The notes beneath the pieces are model-generated. The model made no database searches, was not told the DNA's origin, and was given only the letters and a program-made list of their open reading frames with translations. 64,000 nt of DNA, taken from Arion vulgaris. Its lineage: Eukaryota > Mollusca > Gastropoda > Stylommatophora > Arionidae. The stretch lies in NCBI GenBank assembly GCA_020796225.1, contig CM036771.1:28936176-29000175 (forward strand). The letters are read 5' to 3'. Positions 12,540 through 23,387 of the stretch are shown piece after piece. The position numbers were made by a program, and so were the translations under genes. Positions within the stretch are counted from its first letter, which is position 1. Each line of letters opens with the position of its first letter.

Positions 12540-12959
12540 AGAGCACACAATCCCGAGTGAACCCATATATACACAGACGAATCATCAGACACGACAGCGA
12601 GAAAAGGAGGGGCCAGAACCATCATCATACTCCAAGACGGCACGACACTAAAAAATTCAAGTGCCACTGGAGAACTCTCAACAAATTTTAGAGCTGAACA
12701 ACAGGCAATGTTGGACGCCTCAAAATACTGCAGCAAAGAAACATCAAAAACAACAAACTTGTCTTCCTTTGCGACTGCTTGTCAGTCTTGCAGGCCACAT
12801 AAAGAGAACCACAAGATAATATGGAAAGAGAGCTGACAGTACAGTGTGCATACCAGACATAAACTCCAACTGACATAGCTTCATAGAGGCAACCCATCTC
12901 ATGGTTTAGACGAGCATACGAAACTGAACACAAAGAAGAACATACAGTTTTGGTTCAGG
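12540..12959 (+). mobile_element. LINE RNase H fragment, pseudogene
   Basis: The plus strand encodes, across three frames, an RNase H domain of the kind found at the C-terminus of I-type LINE ORF2. It begins with an 'IYTDES' catalytic block near 12566-12584. A glycine-rich strand 'GGA-TIIILQDGTTL' follows near 12608-12655, then 'STNFRAEQQAML' near 12677-12713 and 'FLCDCLSVLQ' near 12760-12790, where the usual second aspartate block (TDS-S) has decayed. No RT is seen upstream. The fragment runs up to the RTE-like fragments that start near 12960. Confidence 0.6.
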
Positions 12960-13567
12960 ATGTCAACATGCTGTTGTAGATCTTGTTCATTTTGGTGTAT
13001 TTGAGTATTATTTAAATTTGCCTCTTGTGTTATTTTATCTATATGTGATAAGAGTAGTGGTGAGAGAGGACACAACCTTGTCTGACACCTGATGTAATGG
13101 AGAACCAGTCAGTCATTCTTTCGTATTTCTTGCTGTACTCTGGCTATCTTGAAATAGGACCATGATATTACCTAATAGTTGTCTGGACGCTCATATTCTT
13201 CCAGGATTTTGTTGTACCCACTTTTCCCCTGATCGCAACTGGTCTCTTCGTGTTACCCCCAGCATTCTACAGTCACTTCACTTCTGTTGTGACTCGTTTT
13301 CTTCTGTCATTTAATGTCAACATCCAGGTTTGACACTGATAGCAAAATGTTGGGAGAAAGATTGTGTTGAACATTGTTCTTTTGTGTTCATGTTTGCATT
13401 TTAAAATAGGCCCATTTGTCCTATCATTTGATTTGCTGCATCTGTTTTGGGATTTCATTAGTTATTCTTCCTTTGCTGCAAAAATGCTCCTTGGTATGTA
13501 AAGTCTATGACTTGTGATGGACGATTGTTGGAGATATTGGTAGTCGTTTTCCTCTATAGCGAATGTC
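12960..13567 (-). mobile_element. RTE-like LINE fragments (family A), interrupted by the LINE at 13580
   Basis: Two minus-strand blocks of an RTE-like reverse transcriptase. The block at about 13580 to 13245 has 'MFNTIFLPTFCYQCQTW' and 'VTTEVK', the thumb and downstream region. The block at about 13215 to 12960 carries 'ITSGVRQGCVLS', a palm motif that should lie upstream of the thumb. The order is therefore inverted relative to a normal ORF, which means two overlapping truncated copies or an internal rearrangement. The remainder of the first block continues at 17013-17050, on the far side of the inserted I-type LINE. Matching copies are at 44090-45000 and 52661-52714/56934-57275. Many stops; not functional. 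Confidence 0.75.
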
Positions 13568-13579
13568 AGTACTTCGGTT
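13568..13579. repeat. Target-site duplication, left copy
   Basis: 'agtacttcggtt' precedes the LINE and recurs as 'agtactttggtt' at 17013-17024 immediately after it (11 of 12 identical). The uninterrupted sequence in the sister RTE-like copy near 57231 ('ttacttcggttttgtcgatg') shows that this is the pre-insertion target. Confidence 0.9.
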
Positions 13580-16500
13580 AACACAGAAAACTGGATAATA
13601 GTTGGAGATTTCAACAGCCATTCTCCAAGCTGGTACTTGACCTAAATGAAAAGGAGAGGAAGTAGAAGACTTCATCATCAACAACAGTCTTGTTCTGCTA
13701 AACAAACCTGATGACCCACACTCATACTACTCCCGACCTTGGAGAACAACCAGCAACCCAGACCAATAGTGACGGGAAATGTTGAAAAATTCACAAGTCG
13801 AAGTGGTGCAATCAACTAGGGCAGGACCATAAACCCATAATAATATCCATGAAAGGACAGAGGAACACCCCAAAGGGAACACTCACCCCAGCTGGAACTA
13901 TAAGAAAGCAAATTGGAATATCTTCTCCTCACACCTAGAAGAAGCCATTAAGAACATGAAAATAAAGAAAATAGCCCTAAACCGCAAACTCCAAACATTC
14001 AACAACTGGGTTCTAGATGCAGCAAAAATAAGTATACCAAGAGGAGAAGGGAAGACTCCCAACCCTATTAGTCCCCTAACTAAGACCTTCACGCTGAACT
14101 CAGCATCCAAAGAGAAAACATGGAAGCAGACCCCACAGATGAAAATGTTACACACAACAAGACAAAGGCAATATTTACCAAAGAAAGAAGAAAAGCATGA
14201 GACAGTTGGCATAAAAAACTGTTTCCCCTAAATCTAGAGAAAGACACTTAAAAACTATGGAACCTCACAAAAACCCTAAATGGTGACAGGACAACAAAAC
14301 TGTGCTACACACAGACACAGGATTTGTCACCGGCGGGAGCAGCAGACCTATTAGCTAGAACCTATCAATCGGAAAGTCAAGTCCAAATTCAACAGGAAAG
14401 AAAAAAGGAAGTTAAAAACCAGTCAAAGCAACTATTGAATAGTCTTAACTCTACAATCCCAACAGACAGCATGTTTACCTGCAGGAGCTAGAAGACCAAA
14501 TAAAAAAGCTAAAGGAGAAAAAGGCACCTGGAGCGGATGGAATTACCAATAAATTCCTTAAACACCTTGGTCCTCTTGGCAAAGGTTTCTCCTCAGCATT
14601 TTCAACCAGAGCTGGAAAACGGGTCAAGTTCCATCAACCTGGAAGGAGGCACACATCTACCCCATCTTGAAACCAGGCAAGGACAAAATGACCCAAAGAG
14701 CTATAGACCCATCAGCCTTCTCAGCTGTGCAGGGAAAATTTGATGGAAGGCTAGTAAACAGAGACTGACATGGTACCTAGAAACCAATTCATTGCTCACC
14801 CTGCCCAGACCAGATACAGACAAAACTGAAGCACAGAGGACCAACTGGCTTACATCACCCAGGACATTGAAAACGCCTTCTAGGGAAAGAAAGAAAGTAA
14901 CAGCCATATTCTTTGACCTGTCCCTGGCATTTGATACGGTATGGCACGATGGCCTAATGCTGAAAGTCCTACAAACAGGAGTCTCCCCCCACAACATGTT
15001 CTCCTGGATCAGAAACCTCCTCTCCAACGTACAGCCAGAGTAAAAATAGACAACCACCTCAGCAAGATGCAAAAATGAAGGAAGGAGTTCCACAGGGCAG
15101 TGTGATAGCACCAAGCTATTCTAATATACATAAATGACATCAAATGCTGCCCCAAGAAGGTCTCAAACAGCCTACATGCAGACGACTTCGCAATCTGGAC
15201 AGCTGCAGAACACACTCAAAAACATCCTATCTACTACAAAAACAGTGGAAAAAGTGGAGAACTGGACAAAATGCTGGGGCCTCAAAATTAACCACACAAA
15301 ACCACAGCAACTGTTTTTTCCCTCTCTTCACACAAGGAAAAAGTATTCATCAATTTAGAAAACAAAACAATACCCCAAACAGATACACCCACCTTCCTTG
15401 GAATCACCCTAGACAGCACACTTACCTGGAAGCCAAACATAGACAAAATTCAAAGAAAAGCCATACAAAGACTTGCTGTGATGAAGAAACTAGCTGGCAC
15501 GTCCTGGGGCGCAAATTCAAAAATATTAAAGCAGGTCTACACGGGAGCAGTAGGACCCATCATGGAATATGGCTCCTGCTCTTGGACAACAGCAGCCAAA
15601 ACAAACACACAGAAACTAGACAAGGTACAAAACATGGGCCTAAGAATAACTCTGGGAGCAATGAAAAGCAGTCCTATCATAGAAATGGAAAAAACCGCAG
15701 ACATAGAGCCTCTAGAACTCGCAGAAAATTTAAAAACGCTCACCAGTTTGAAAACTAAAACGGCTAAAAGAACACCCTCTACACACAAAATTCCAAGAGA
15801 AAAAAAAAACAGACTTGCAAGGAAAAGTCCCAACCATCTGGCCAGAGAATTTCATGCAAACATACAGACATCCTAGAAACTGACCCAGAAATGTTGGAAC
15901 CCATAATACCAGAGCCATGGACACGCTACCAAAACATGGCCCAAATACACCTAGAAGTCTCAAGAATAATCTAAAAAAAATACAAACAGAGACAGAGCAA
16001 AGAGCCATTTCACTCCAAATGCTACGAGAGCAATATCCCACCAGATGTGTTCACAGATGGCTCAGCCACAGATGCTACCAGAAAGGGAGGCAGCGGAATC
16101 TACATCATTCACCCTCAAGGAAACACAGAAACACACTCTCTGGCAGCAGGAGAAACATGCACCAACTTTAGAGCAGAGGCAACAGCCCTTCTTGCAGCCA
16201 TACAGATTCTCAAAGACCAGCAAGTGTCAGCAAAAAATATTGCAATCTTTAGCAATTCAAGATCCGTTTTCGCCGAGTGGTTACCGGGGCCCAAATTTGG
16301 GGTGTAAAGAATAGAACCACTGTTACCTGCCATGCATGTCGTAAGAGGTGACTAAGGAGGTTTGGCTGAAATCGGATGCGTGTGTCCTAAACGTGTAGAG
16401 TCTATGTGTTTAGGGGCCTACCAAACCAATGTGCAACGTATACATGTTCTTGGCAAAGATCAAACAAATCACAAAGATTGATTAAAATTGGTCGTAAAGA

Positions 16501-17012
16501 ACGCAGCAAAGAAGAAGAGATCCGTTCTCCAGGCTATCTCATGTCCCAGACAAGACAAGCTCATTCAGGACATACGGCAAAATATCAGCTTGTTGTAAAA
16601 AATCAGCACTGGTCTTAGGATACCAGCTCACTGCGGCATACCAGGAAACAAAGGGCTGGGCTGGGGGGCCTAACACAACACCACCCAACACAAAGTTTTA
16701 CAGAAGCAAGACTCTCCTGAAACAATCCAGGAAAATGATCTGGAGAAAAACAAATAGAACGGGACACTGCAGTCTCAGAGCACACCTCCACAGAATGGGT
16801 CTCAGGGACTCGGCAGCCTGCACCTGTGGAGCACCAAAGCAGTCCCCAGAGCACATCCTGCAAGACTGCCCTAGTCTGAGTAGTGAGGGATTGGAGATCT
16901 GGCCAACAGAAACAACACTACAAGACAAGCTATGGGGAACCGGTGAAGACCTCAAGCGCACCGCCCTGTTTATGACACATACGAGTAGTACATAGCAAAA
17001 GTTGATCGCAGA
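13580..17012 (+). mobile_element. I-type LINE (endonuclease remnant, RT, RNase H, zinc knuckle), pseudogene
   Basis: A 3.4-kb insertion bounded by 12-bp target duplications. It encodes, through many frameshifts, a single ORF2. The endonuclease is truncated at its N-terminus and begins just before 'VGDFNSHSPSW' (13600-13632). A linker follows (13900-14440). The RT shows 'KAPGADGITNKFLKHLG' near 14520-14575, 'FFDLSLAFDTVWHDGL' near 14909-14958, 'EGVPQGSVIAP' near 15078-15112 and the catalytic 'HADDFAIW' near 15175-15198. The thumb/connection block 'LAVMKKLAGTSWG' lies near 15471-15510. RNase H begins with 'VFTDGSATDA' at 16047-16076. A C-terminal Cys/His block 'CTCGAPKQSPEHILQDCP' lies near 16822-16875. 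The RNase H is split by a SINE at 16269-16517. The 3' end is 'gatcgcaga' at 17004-17012, matching the end of the LINE at 52715. The 5' truncation fits incomplete target-primed reverse transcription. Confidence 0.9.
16269..16517 (+). mobile_element. SINE-A copy 1, nested in the LINE RNase H
   Basis: A 249-bp insertion that starts 'cgccgagtggttaccggggc' and ends in 'gcaaagaagaag'. It is flanked by 'agatccgtt' at 16260-16268 and again at 16518-16526. Removing it rejoins the LINE RNase H just after its degenerate second catalytic block ('FSNSRSV', normally FTDSRSV). The head resembles the A-box region of type II tRNAs (Leu/Ser: 'gccgagtggtt'), but I find no good B box in the expected place, so tRNA origin is probable rather than shown. 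About 85% identical by eye to the copy at 17440. No coding capacity. Confidence 0.85.
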
Positions 17013-17050
17013 AGTACTTTGGTTTTGTTGCTGTTTATTCTAAATGAGAA
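17013..17050 (-). mobile_element. Remainder of the RTE-like copy, right of the LINE
   Basis: Begins with the right target duplication (17013-17024) and continues 'tttgttgctgtttattctaa', matching 'tttgtcgatgtttattctca' in the RTE-like copy at 57241. Similarity fades after about 17050. From there to 17427 there is no gene, only a 34-bp tandem duplication at about 17128-17190 ('ggtaatagagc.ggtcatc' type) and a repeated 'acaatcaagatatacaaa' at 17244 and 17296. Confidence 0.75.
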
Positions 17051-17439
17051 TGTAATAAAAAAAGTTGTTGCTATTCTTGATCCTTTTTTTTGGTTCTTTC
17101 CAACCATTTTACATGCTTAGTTTCAATGTTGGTAATAGAGCGGGTCATCAAAAAGGTTGCTGGTAATAGAGCAAGTCATCAAAAAGGTTCAAATAACAAA
17201 AAACATGACAATGTTTAAAGGTTAATAATCTTTAATTTTATAAAACAATCAAGATATACAAAGAAAAACAGATAACTTATCTATAGCAGCATAAAAACAA
17301 TCAAGATATACAAACATTTGCTTGATTTTTAAAAGGTTTGCATCACATAGTAAAATCTTGCATTTTAAAATGCAGAAGTCAAGTGTTATAAACAGATGCC
17401 AGTGAGAGTTGGAAAATGACTAAAGACAGAAAGCAAGTT

Positions 17440-17690
17440 CGCCCGAGTGGTTACTGGGCCCAAATTTGGGGTGTAAAGAATAGAACCACTGTTACCTGCC
17501 ACGCATGTCGTAAGAGGCGACTAAGGAGGTTTGGCTGTAAATCGGGTGCACATGTCCTAAACGTGCAGAACTCTATGCGTTTAGGGGCCTACCAAACCAA
17601 TGTGCAACGTGTACACGTTCCTGGCAATGATCAAACATATCACAAAGAGTGATTAAAATTGGTTGTAAAGAACGAACGCAAAGAAGAAGA
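17440..17690 (+). mobile_element. SINE-A copy 2, with 12-bp target duplications
   Basis: The best preserved SINE-A copy, 251 bp. It starts 'cgcccgagtggttactgggc' and includes 'cacgcatgtcgtaagaggcg' near 17501-17520 and 'cctaccaaaccaatgtgcaa' near 17588-17607. It ends in 'cgaacgcaaagaagaagaag'. The target duplication 'agaaagcaagtt' is perfect at 17428-17439 and 17691-17702. The tail is nearly the same as the 3' end of the LINE at 52715. The type II tRNA-like A box is at the very 5' end. No ORF of significance; open frames across it are incidental. Confidence 0.9.
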
Positions 17691-17702
17691 AGAAAGCAAG
17701 TT

Positions 17703-18849
17703 GATCAAAGAATATCCAAGCAGACATGAAGCGATAAAAATGGTTCAAGAAAGTGAAGACGGCCTAGGTAGACCCTGAAATGAACTTTGCTGAAAATTAC
17801 TGCGAATTTGCCATCCGCCTCTAAAAACTAAGCTTGTCTTGCTCCTCTGCATAGCCCTGCACAACGTAAGCAACTTGTGATACAGAGCTTCATATTTCTT
17901 CTTCTTGATCTCTGGCTGTCCTACTCTTTCCAATGTAAGCTTGTGACATGCCAGGTCGCTTTCAAGCCCATCCAACAACAACCAGATACTTAGATGGCTA
18001 CAATGGAAAATAGAGTTCAGTGCATTATGAAAGCCTTCACAGCAGTTGGTTGTTTTAGGAGACCTTTCTGCTGTAAATACACAAGTTCACTCTGAAAAAC
18101 ATACATATAGTTTAAATAACAGCAGACCTCTGGACTGTGCAATTTTTCACTGCTGTATTGATATTCTCTAGCTGTCTTAATAACAATTTAGAAGTTAATA
18201 TTTATATGTAATGTGTGTTTGTGAGATGTTCTAGGTAAGCATTTTATGTCATGAAGTATTTATGAGCAAGTGTGTAAGTTTGTATGAGCAAGTATGTATG
18301 AGTAAGTTATTAATTATAATTGAGGGCTACATTAATCATGACTAATGGGCTAGTAAATTGTATAATTATATTATAAATGTGTATTGTCAATGTTTGAGAT
18401 ATGTATTTTGTTTGAATATGTATTAGCAGTATATTTAGAAGTGAAAGTATTATTCTGAAATTATAAATTAATTATGTTAAACATTACATAGTTCATGAAG
18501 AAGTAAGCTATATCCTTATGCATTTATGGAAATAGATGTGTGAATTTATGTTATTGTGATTAACATTTATATATCACTTTGCTGACCAGCAATCCTGTCT
18601 CCATTACCAAGGGTGTTTGCAGTTTTCTTACAAAATAACTTTACAATAAATTTAATTCATAAAAATTAAAAAGCGACATAGTCTAAACTACTAAATATAG
18701 TCTAAGACTAAACTTCTAAATTCAAAATTTTCTGAGCACCATTATGAATGGTTGTAACATCCGAAAAAATATTTTATTTAAATTAGCCCATAATTATGGG
18801 GCGACCATCTTGATTTTGTGTGGCTATTTATAGAAATTATACAATAGCT
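17703..18849. other. AT-rich DNA without recognisable features
   Basis: 1.15 kb. A minor imperfect 'tatgagcaagt' repetition occurs at about 18258-18310. Nothing else supported. Confidence 0.55.
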
Positions 18850-19420
18850 GCCTCAAATACAACATGAAGATCAATATTCAAAAGACAGAAGTCATGACTA
18901 TAAGTAGAGAACATAAAGATATCAACATAAAAATAAATGACCAAACGCTAAAGCAAGTGAGAGAATTCAAATACCTTGGAAGTATCTTCACATCTGATAG
19001 TAGACTGGACAGAGAGATCGAAACTAGAATCCAGCAAGCCAACAACATTACATACCAGCTTACCCAATTTTGAAACACCCAGCTATTCCAGTAGTGACTA
19101 AAAGACAGATTATAAATTCAATCTTTATACCAACACTGTGCTACCAGAGCCAAACATGGGCACTGACAAAAGAATAAGAAAGGAAAATTACCACATGCGA
19201 AATGAGATGCCTGAGGAAAGCAGTAAATAAAACAAGAAGAGACCATATAAGAAATGAGGAATTAGAAGAACAGTCGGAACAACACTCGCTATTAGATTAT
19301 TACGCTTGAGATCAAAGTCGTTTGGCCACTTGGTCAGAATGAACCCGAATCAGAGCCGGATTAGCATAGTAGCAGAAGTAGCAATGCGAAGGCAATTCAT
19401 GTTTTATAAACTGCTTCCAT
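18850..19420 (+). mobile_element. RTE-like LINE fragment (family A), RT thumb to C-terminus
   Basis: Begins 'MKINIQKTEVMTIS' (18864), the conserved K-T-E block after the RT palm, followed by 'EFKYLGSIFTSD' near 18961-19000, a hallmark of this LINE group. After frameshifts come 'SIFIPTLCYQSQTWALT' near 19118-19168, 'EMRCLRKAV' near 19203-19229 and 'GHLVRMN' near 19324-19345. No catalytic Y/FADD is present, so the fragment is 5'-truncated downstream of the active site. Family-level identity rests on these spaced motifs, which also occur in the copies at 44090-45000 and 45290-45683. Sequence 19421-20299 holds nothing I can name. Confidence 0.8.
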
Positions 19421-20299
19421 GGTTTGCTTATACGCCAGTCATAAATTATGGAACTGTTAGAGTGGTAATAATTTCCCTTCATTTTTCTTGTTTGAGGTTA
19501 AATAAGGTCATGTTTACTCAATTTAACTTAATTGGGAGGTCACACTAGCCTGGCTTAACACCAGTAAGTTTTTATTTTAGAGGATGTCTCTTTAGCACAT
19601 TGTCAATAAATGAAAACGAAAAGTCATGAACAAAAGAACAATCAATTTGACTCCATAACCCAGTTCAAGTCTCTTGTTTGCTCTAGAGTTTATAAGTATG
19701 AACTTAGTTTAAAATAAATGCAAGTGGGGCGTAAGCGAAATATTGTTCGGTATACACAGACCCATACCCTAAATAAATTTCAGTGTCATTCACGTTTTTG
19801 TGAGAAACTGTTTTGCAATTGACCAGATGTCCTGAAACAGCCAGAAAGGCTTAAATGATTAAATAGAAAACTTGGACACACTTGAAGGAGCCGCAACAAG
19901 AAGCCTCAACACAGAGCTGCATAATTTTACAGAGAAGCACACAAACGGACACAGAGAGTAATTTTATTTGTTCCTGCTAACTTTGAATGTATTTGAATCC
20001 TCCCATCTTGTTATTTATTATTTATTTGCTATAGTTAATTTTGCTCTAGTGAGAAATTAATTTTTAAAAATAGTTTACTATTTTTCGTTTTCAATGAATT
20101 CAAATGTTTTAAATCAGAGTTATAGTCATGTTAAGTGGTTAAATTACGAAGCACCCTGTATATAATATATCATCATGAGTAACGTTATATCATAAACGCC
20201 GTCCAAACTTTTTACATTTATATGTTATATTAGTAGAAAGTAGAAGAATTATACTTTATTTGTAATTCATTTTCTTCCCCAGATTGAGATAGACATCAT

Positions 20300-22520
20300 G
20301 AGCAGCAGAGCCAGAGATATTGTTCGAGTTATTACGCTTCGGCGTGCAAAGCGTAAAGCACAAAGATGAAAGGAAAATATAACCAAGTTCTTGTATCAAA
20401 AACACGCAAGCTGTCTGAATTTTGTAATGTCGTGTGTAATGGTGCTGAATCCAAAGAAATCGAAGGAGCATAAAGTCAGTGTCTCACAGTATATGTAGAT
20501 TACATAGTGAGATGTAACAATCAATAATAACATTTAAGATCAGCAACACGATTTAGCCACATTTTCCACAAGACAAACTTTCGAAGTCGAATAAGAAAAG
20601 TCCTCCAATTTGAAATACACTGGCCAAAGAGGCAGAAAGCACAGCACATGCTTCAACAGCAACATCTTCTACAAGCTAAAAGCACACAAGAAAAACAGCT
20701 CAATGATATTAGTGAATGGCTAATCAACTTTAATCGAGATTATTGATTGGTGAAAGGAAGCAAAGTGGCGCGCACATAGGACCAGCATTTCTTGGTCTTC
20801 TAAAAAGATATTGATAAAAGAAAACAATCCACGAACTATCGAAAATCGTTTTTCACATATACAACCAAACAAACCCGCAGATTGGTTGTGTTATTCAAAA
20901 CTAAAGTGATAATTTGTTATTAGAAAGGCATGATCCAGACTGTTTGTCACGGCTTACGAAAGAAGGATTTGACATTGGAAAACAAAGACTTACGAAATAA
21001 AGAAGAAAGCACCCCCATAGACAAGTTGATAGAATTTCTAGTCAGAAAGAGTGATGCTTTGTGTTTATCTTAAACAGTAAGCCAAATTGAGACCGGAACA
21101 AACATATATTATGGACACTTTTGAGCGAATTACTTCAGTAATCCACCCTTTAGCAGAATGAGTGTCTTATCTCAGGCAGGGATGAAATTATTGTCCACCC
21201 AACAACAAACACCAGTCTGAACAATAGCCAATCGACATTTTCTGGCTCAGCATATAAATACTATGAAGCAAAGAAAGTACATATCACTTATCAAAAACAA
21301 TATATGTGAGGAATTTATCCATCTAATTAAATGCTTCTATTGATCATATGTTATTTGGTAAACAGAGAAATGTAAGTATTTATTCAGTATCATTGGACTC
21401 TACCTCCAGACATTTCCGCAGCAATAACCATCAGGCGCGGCGCAGTACACTGACCAGTGGAAGGTTTGTGTTCTTGGATATGGAAGGTCAATACTGCTGG
21501 AACAACCGCCTAAAGTTTATCACCTTAAAGGAAAATGGCATTGATATCAAAGACTGTCGCGGGTCAAAGCCATGACAATGCCAGCAACATATAGTTGGAA
21601 ATATGAATAACAGCAAGCAACAATGACAGATAAATATGACAAAAGAGACTTCGTTAAACATCACTGAATTTGGTTGCGAAGTGTGCTGCAAAGAATGTTG
21701 TATAGAAGCATCCATTTTTTCCATTCTGCGTTGAAAGTCTTATACATTCTTTCCGCTTCACCATTGATGGGCATATCTACAAAAGCACTTGAACAGAAGA
21801 GTTCAAAACTCCGACTTTGCAGAATTGTCGACACCAGTCTTCCAATGAGCGACAAAAGCACTTTTTATGTGGTTTTACCATTATCAAAGAAGTTTTTGGA
21901 TGACATCTCGTTTATATGGATCAAAAAGGTAGAGTGTCATAACCAGTGTATGGGCTAGTTTTGGAGATGAGTGTTGGAAACGAAGAAGGCCAATTTGAGG
22001 TAATGAATGAACGCTTGTAAGCGTCAAACAGCGCTTCATTACAATTGATTATCTGCTAACACGGAAGTTCTTCAGAATCGTTACACGGGTAATGTTCAAG
22101 CAATGCGGATTACATTTTCAGATATTGAGCTAAACCGATTTCATCATCAAGATAATATCAGCAACAAACTTCACGACGACGCAAGCAGAAACATTAAGCA
22201 TTGACGATTTTAGTGGCCTCTACCATGCCCGATGAAGTCACAGAAAATCAACACTCAAACAAAATTTGAAAGTCAGGTGTTTATTGTCATAATTGATAAT
22301 GTACTTGCCTTAGCTAAACGCAAAGATAAAGGTACCAGAGCGACTGATGTATTTAAACATTTGCAGTTAAAATCTTCATGAATGATCTGAAAGAACATTG
22401 TCGCTTTACCAAGAGGATTTGGAAGAGTCAAAGAATGAACTCAGCAGTTCGCTGAATCTTGAAACTAATGCAGCTGCTGCTATTAGCAACGAAAAGAATG
22501 GAGGCCTTTGAACTGCAATT
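20300..22520 (+). pseudogene. hAT-type transposase (ZMYM1-like) pseudogene
   Basis: Degenerate plus-strand coding region with stops and frameshifts throughout. The best block (21390-21900) reads 'SVSLDSTSRH', then 'LKENGIDIKDCRG', 'HDNASNI', 'SALKVLYILSASP', and 'DISFIW'. This order matches the catalytic region of hAT-related proteins of the ZMYM1/DUF4371 kind, where 'G(I/L)d-(K/N)cRGQ-yDna-nM.G' is followed by 'nF.iv..ly.FfsaS..R'. The conserved RGQ step is broken by a frameshift near 21567. Upstream, 20570-20830 gives weaker candidates for the N-terminal part. A downstream block rich in Asn/Glu near 22400-22500 may be the decayed C-terminus. I see no terminal inverted repeats. A domesticated copy is excluded by the number of stops. 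Confidence 0.6.
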
Positions 22521-22859
22521 TTATAAACTATAATGGAAAATTCATTGGTCGTGTTTCCCAAATGTAGAAATAGTCTTACAATTTACTTTGTCTTTAATAT
22601 TAATCGCATGAAACGTCTTTTTTTTCAACATTGAAGCGTATAAAGTCGAGTTAAGAAACATGATGGGACAAGATCGTCTAAATAACCTCACCTTAATGAA
22701 TACGCCTGAAAACAATTTACTTTAGAGAATGTAATGATTGAACTGAATATCTTAAATTTGCTCAGATGAAACGAGACAAGTTTGTTTGTAAAATTTATGT
22801 TTTATTATTTATTATCATAAAGTTTCAGTTCCAGGCAAAGGTTCGCCATGGCCCTGCGC

Positions 22860-23060
22860 TGGTCTAATCCGGCTCTGACCTGAATACACCAGTTGCAAGA
22901 GCGTACAACCCAAATGGAATCATCAAGAAGGCAGACCAAGAAAAAAAGATGGGTTGATGAAAGCAAAGAGATCTGAAACTACAATACCACACCAGGTAAG
23001 CTAACGATGCATTATCTCGAAACTGATCATCAGTTAAACTCCAAGCATGCCTAGCAACAA
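22860..23060 (+). mobile_element. Possible 3' end of an RTE-like LINE
   Basis: A short stretch reading 'ggcagaccaagaaaaaaaga' near 22931-22950 translates, with one frameshift, to a 'GRPRKKRWVDE'-like block. Such blocks end many RTE-like ORFs, and comparable ones occur at 39798 and 45538. Too short and degenerate for a firm call, and it may belong to the neighbouring LTR-like repeat instead. Confidence 0.35.
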
Positions 23061-23118
23061 AGAAAGAAGGTAGGGGTCCATATTGTAGTATGATTGGGCA
23101 ATGAATGATGGTTACTTG

Positions 23119-23387
23119 GACGATAATATAGACAAACACTGTCTTCTTGATCTGATATGATATATTTATTTTTGTGATGTTCATCACATGCATAATGCCC
23201 ACAACTGCATCTGTCTATAAGTCATTTAATTTACCTCACCAATACCTCAATCAAAAACGTCATTGAAACTAGAAAGTTATGTGTTAGCACTTCTACTTAG
23301 AGAGCAACACATAGTCTCAACTATATAATAATTGAACGAGTTATACCCATCCGCTAACTGTCCGTTCCTCCGTTGTTATTTGGGGGG
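23119..23387 (+). repeat. LTR-like direct repeat, left copy
   Basis: Diverged direct repeat of 28410-28676. Clear anchors are 'gacgataatatagac' at 23119 and 28410, 'cttctacttagagag' near 23288 and 28575, 'tctcaactatataataa' near 23310 and 28600, and 'gctaac.gtccgt.cctccg'-type sequence near 23353 and 28641. 'ctatataataa' is a plausible TATA box about 60 bp before the end. The repeat ends in 'tggggggacc', which could be the start of a primer-binding site (these begin TGG). LTR identity is an inference, because the start of the repeat and a polypurine tract are not clear. Confidence 0.5.
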
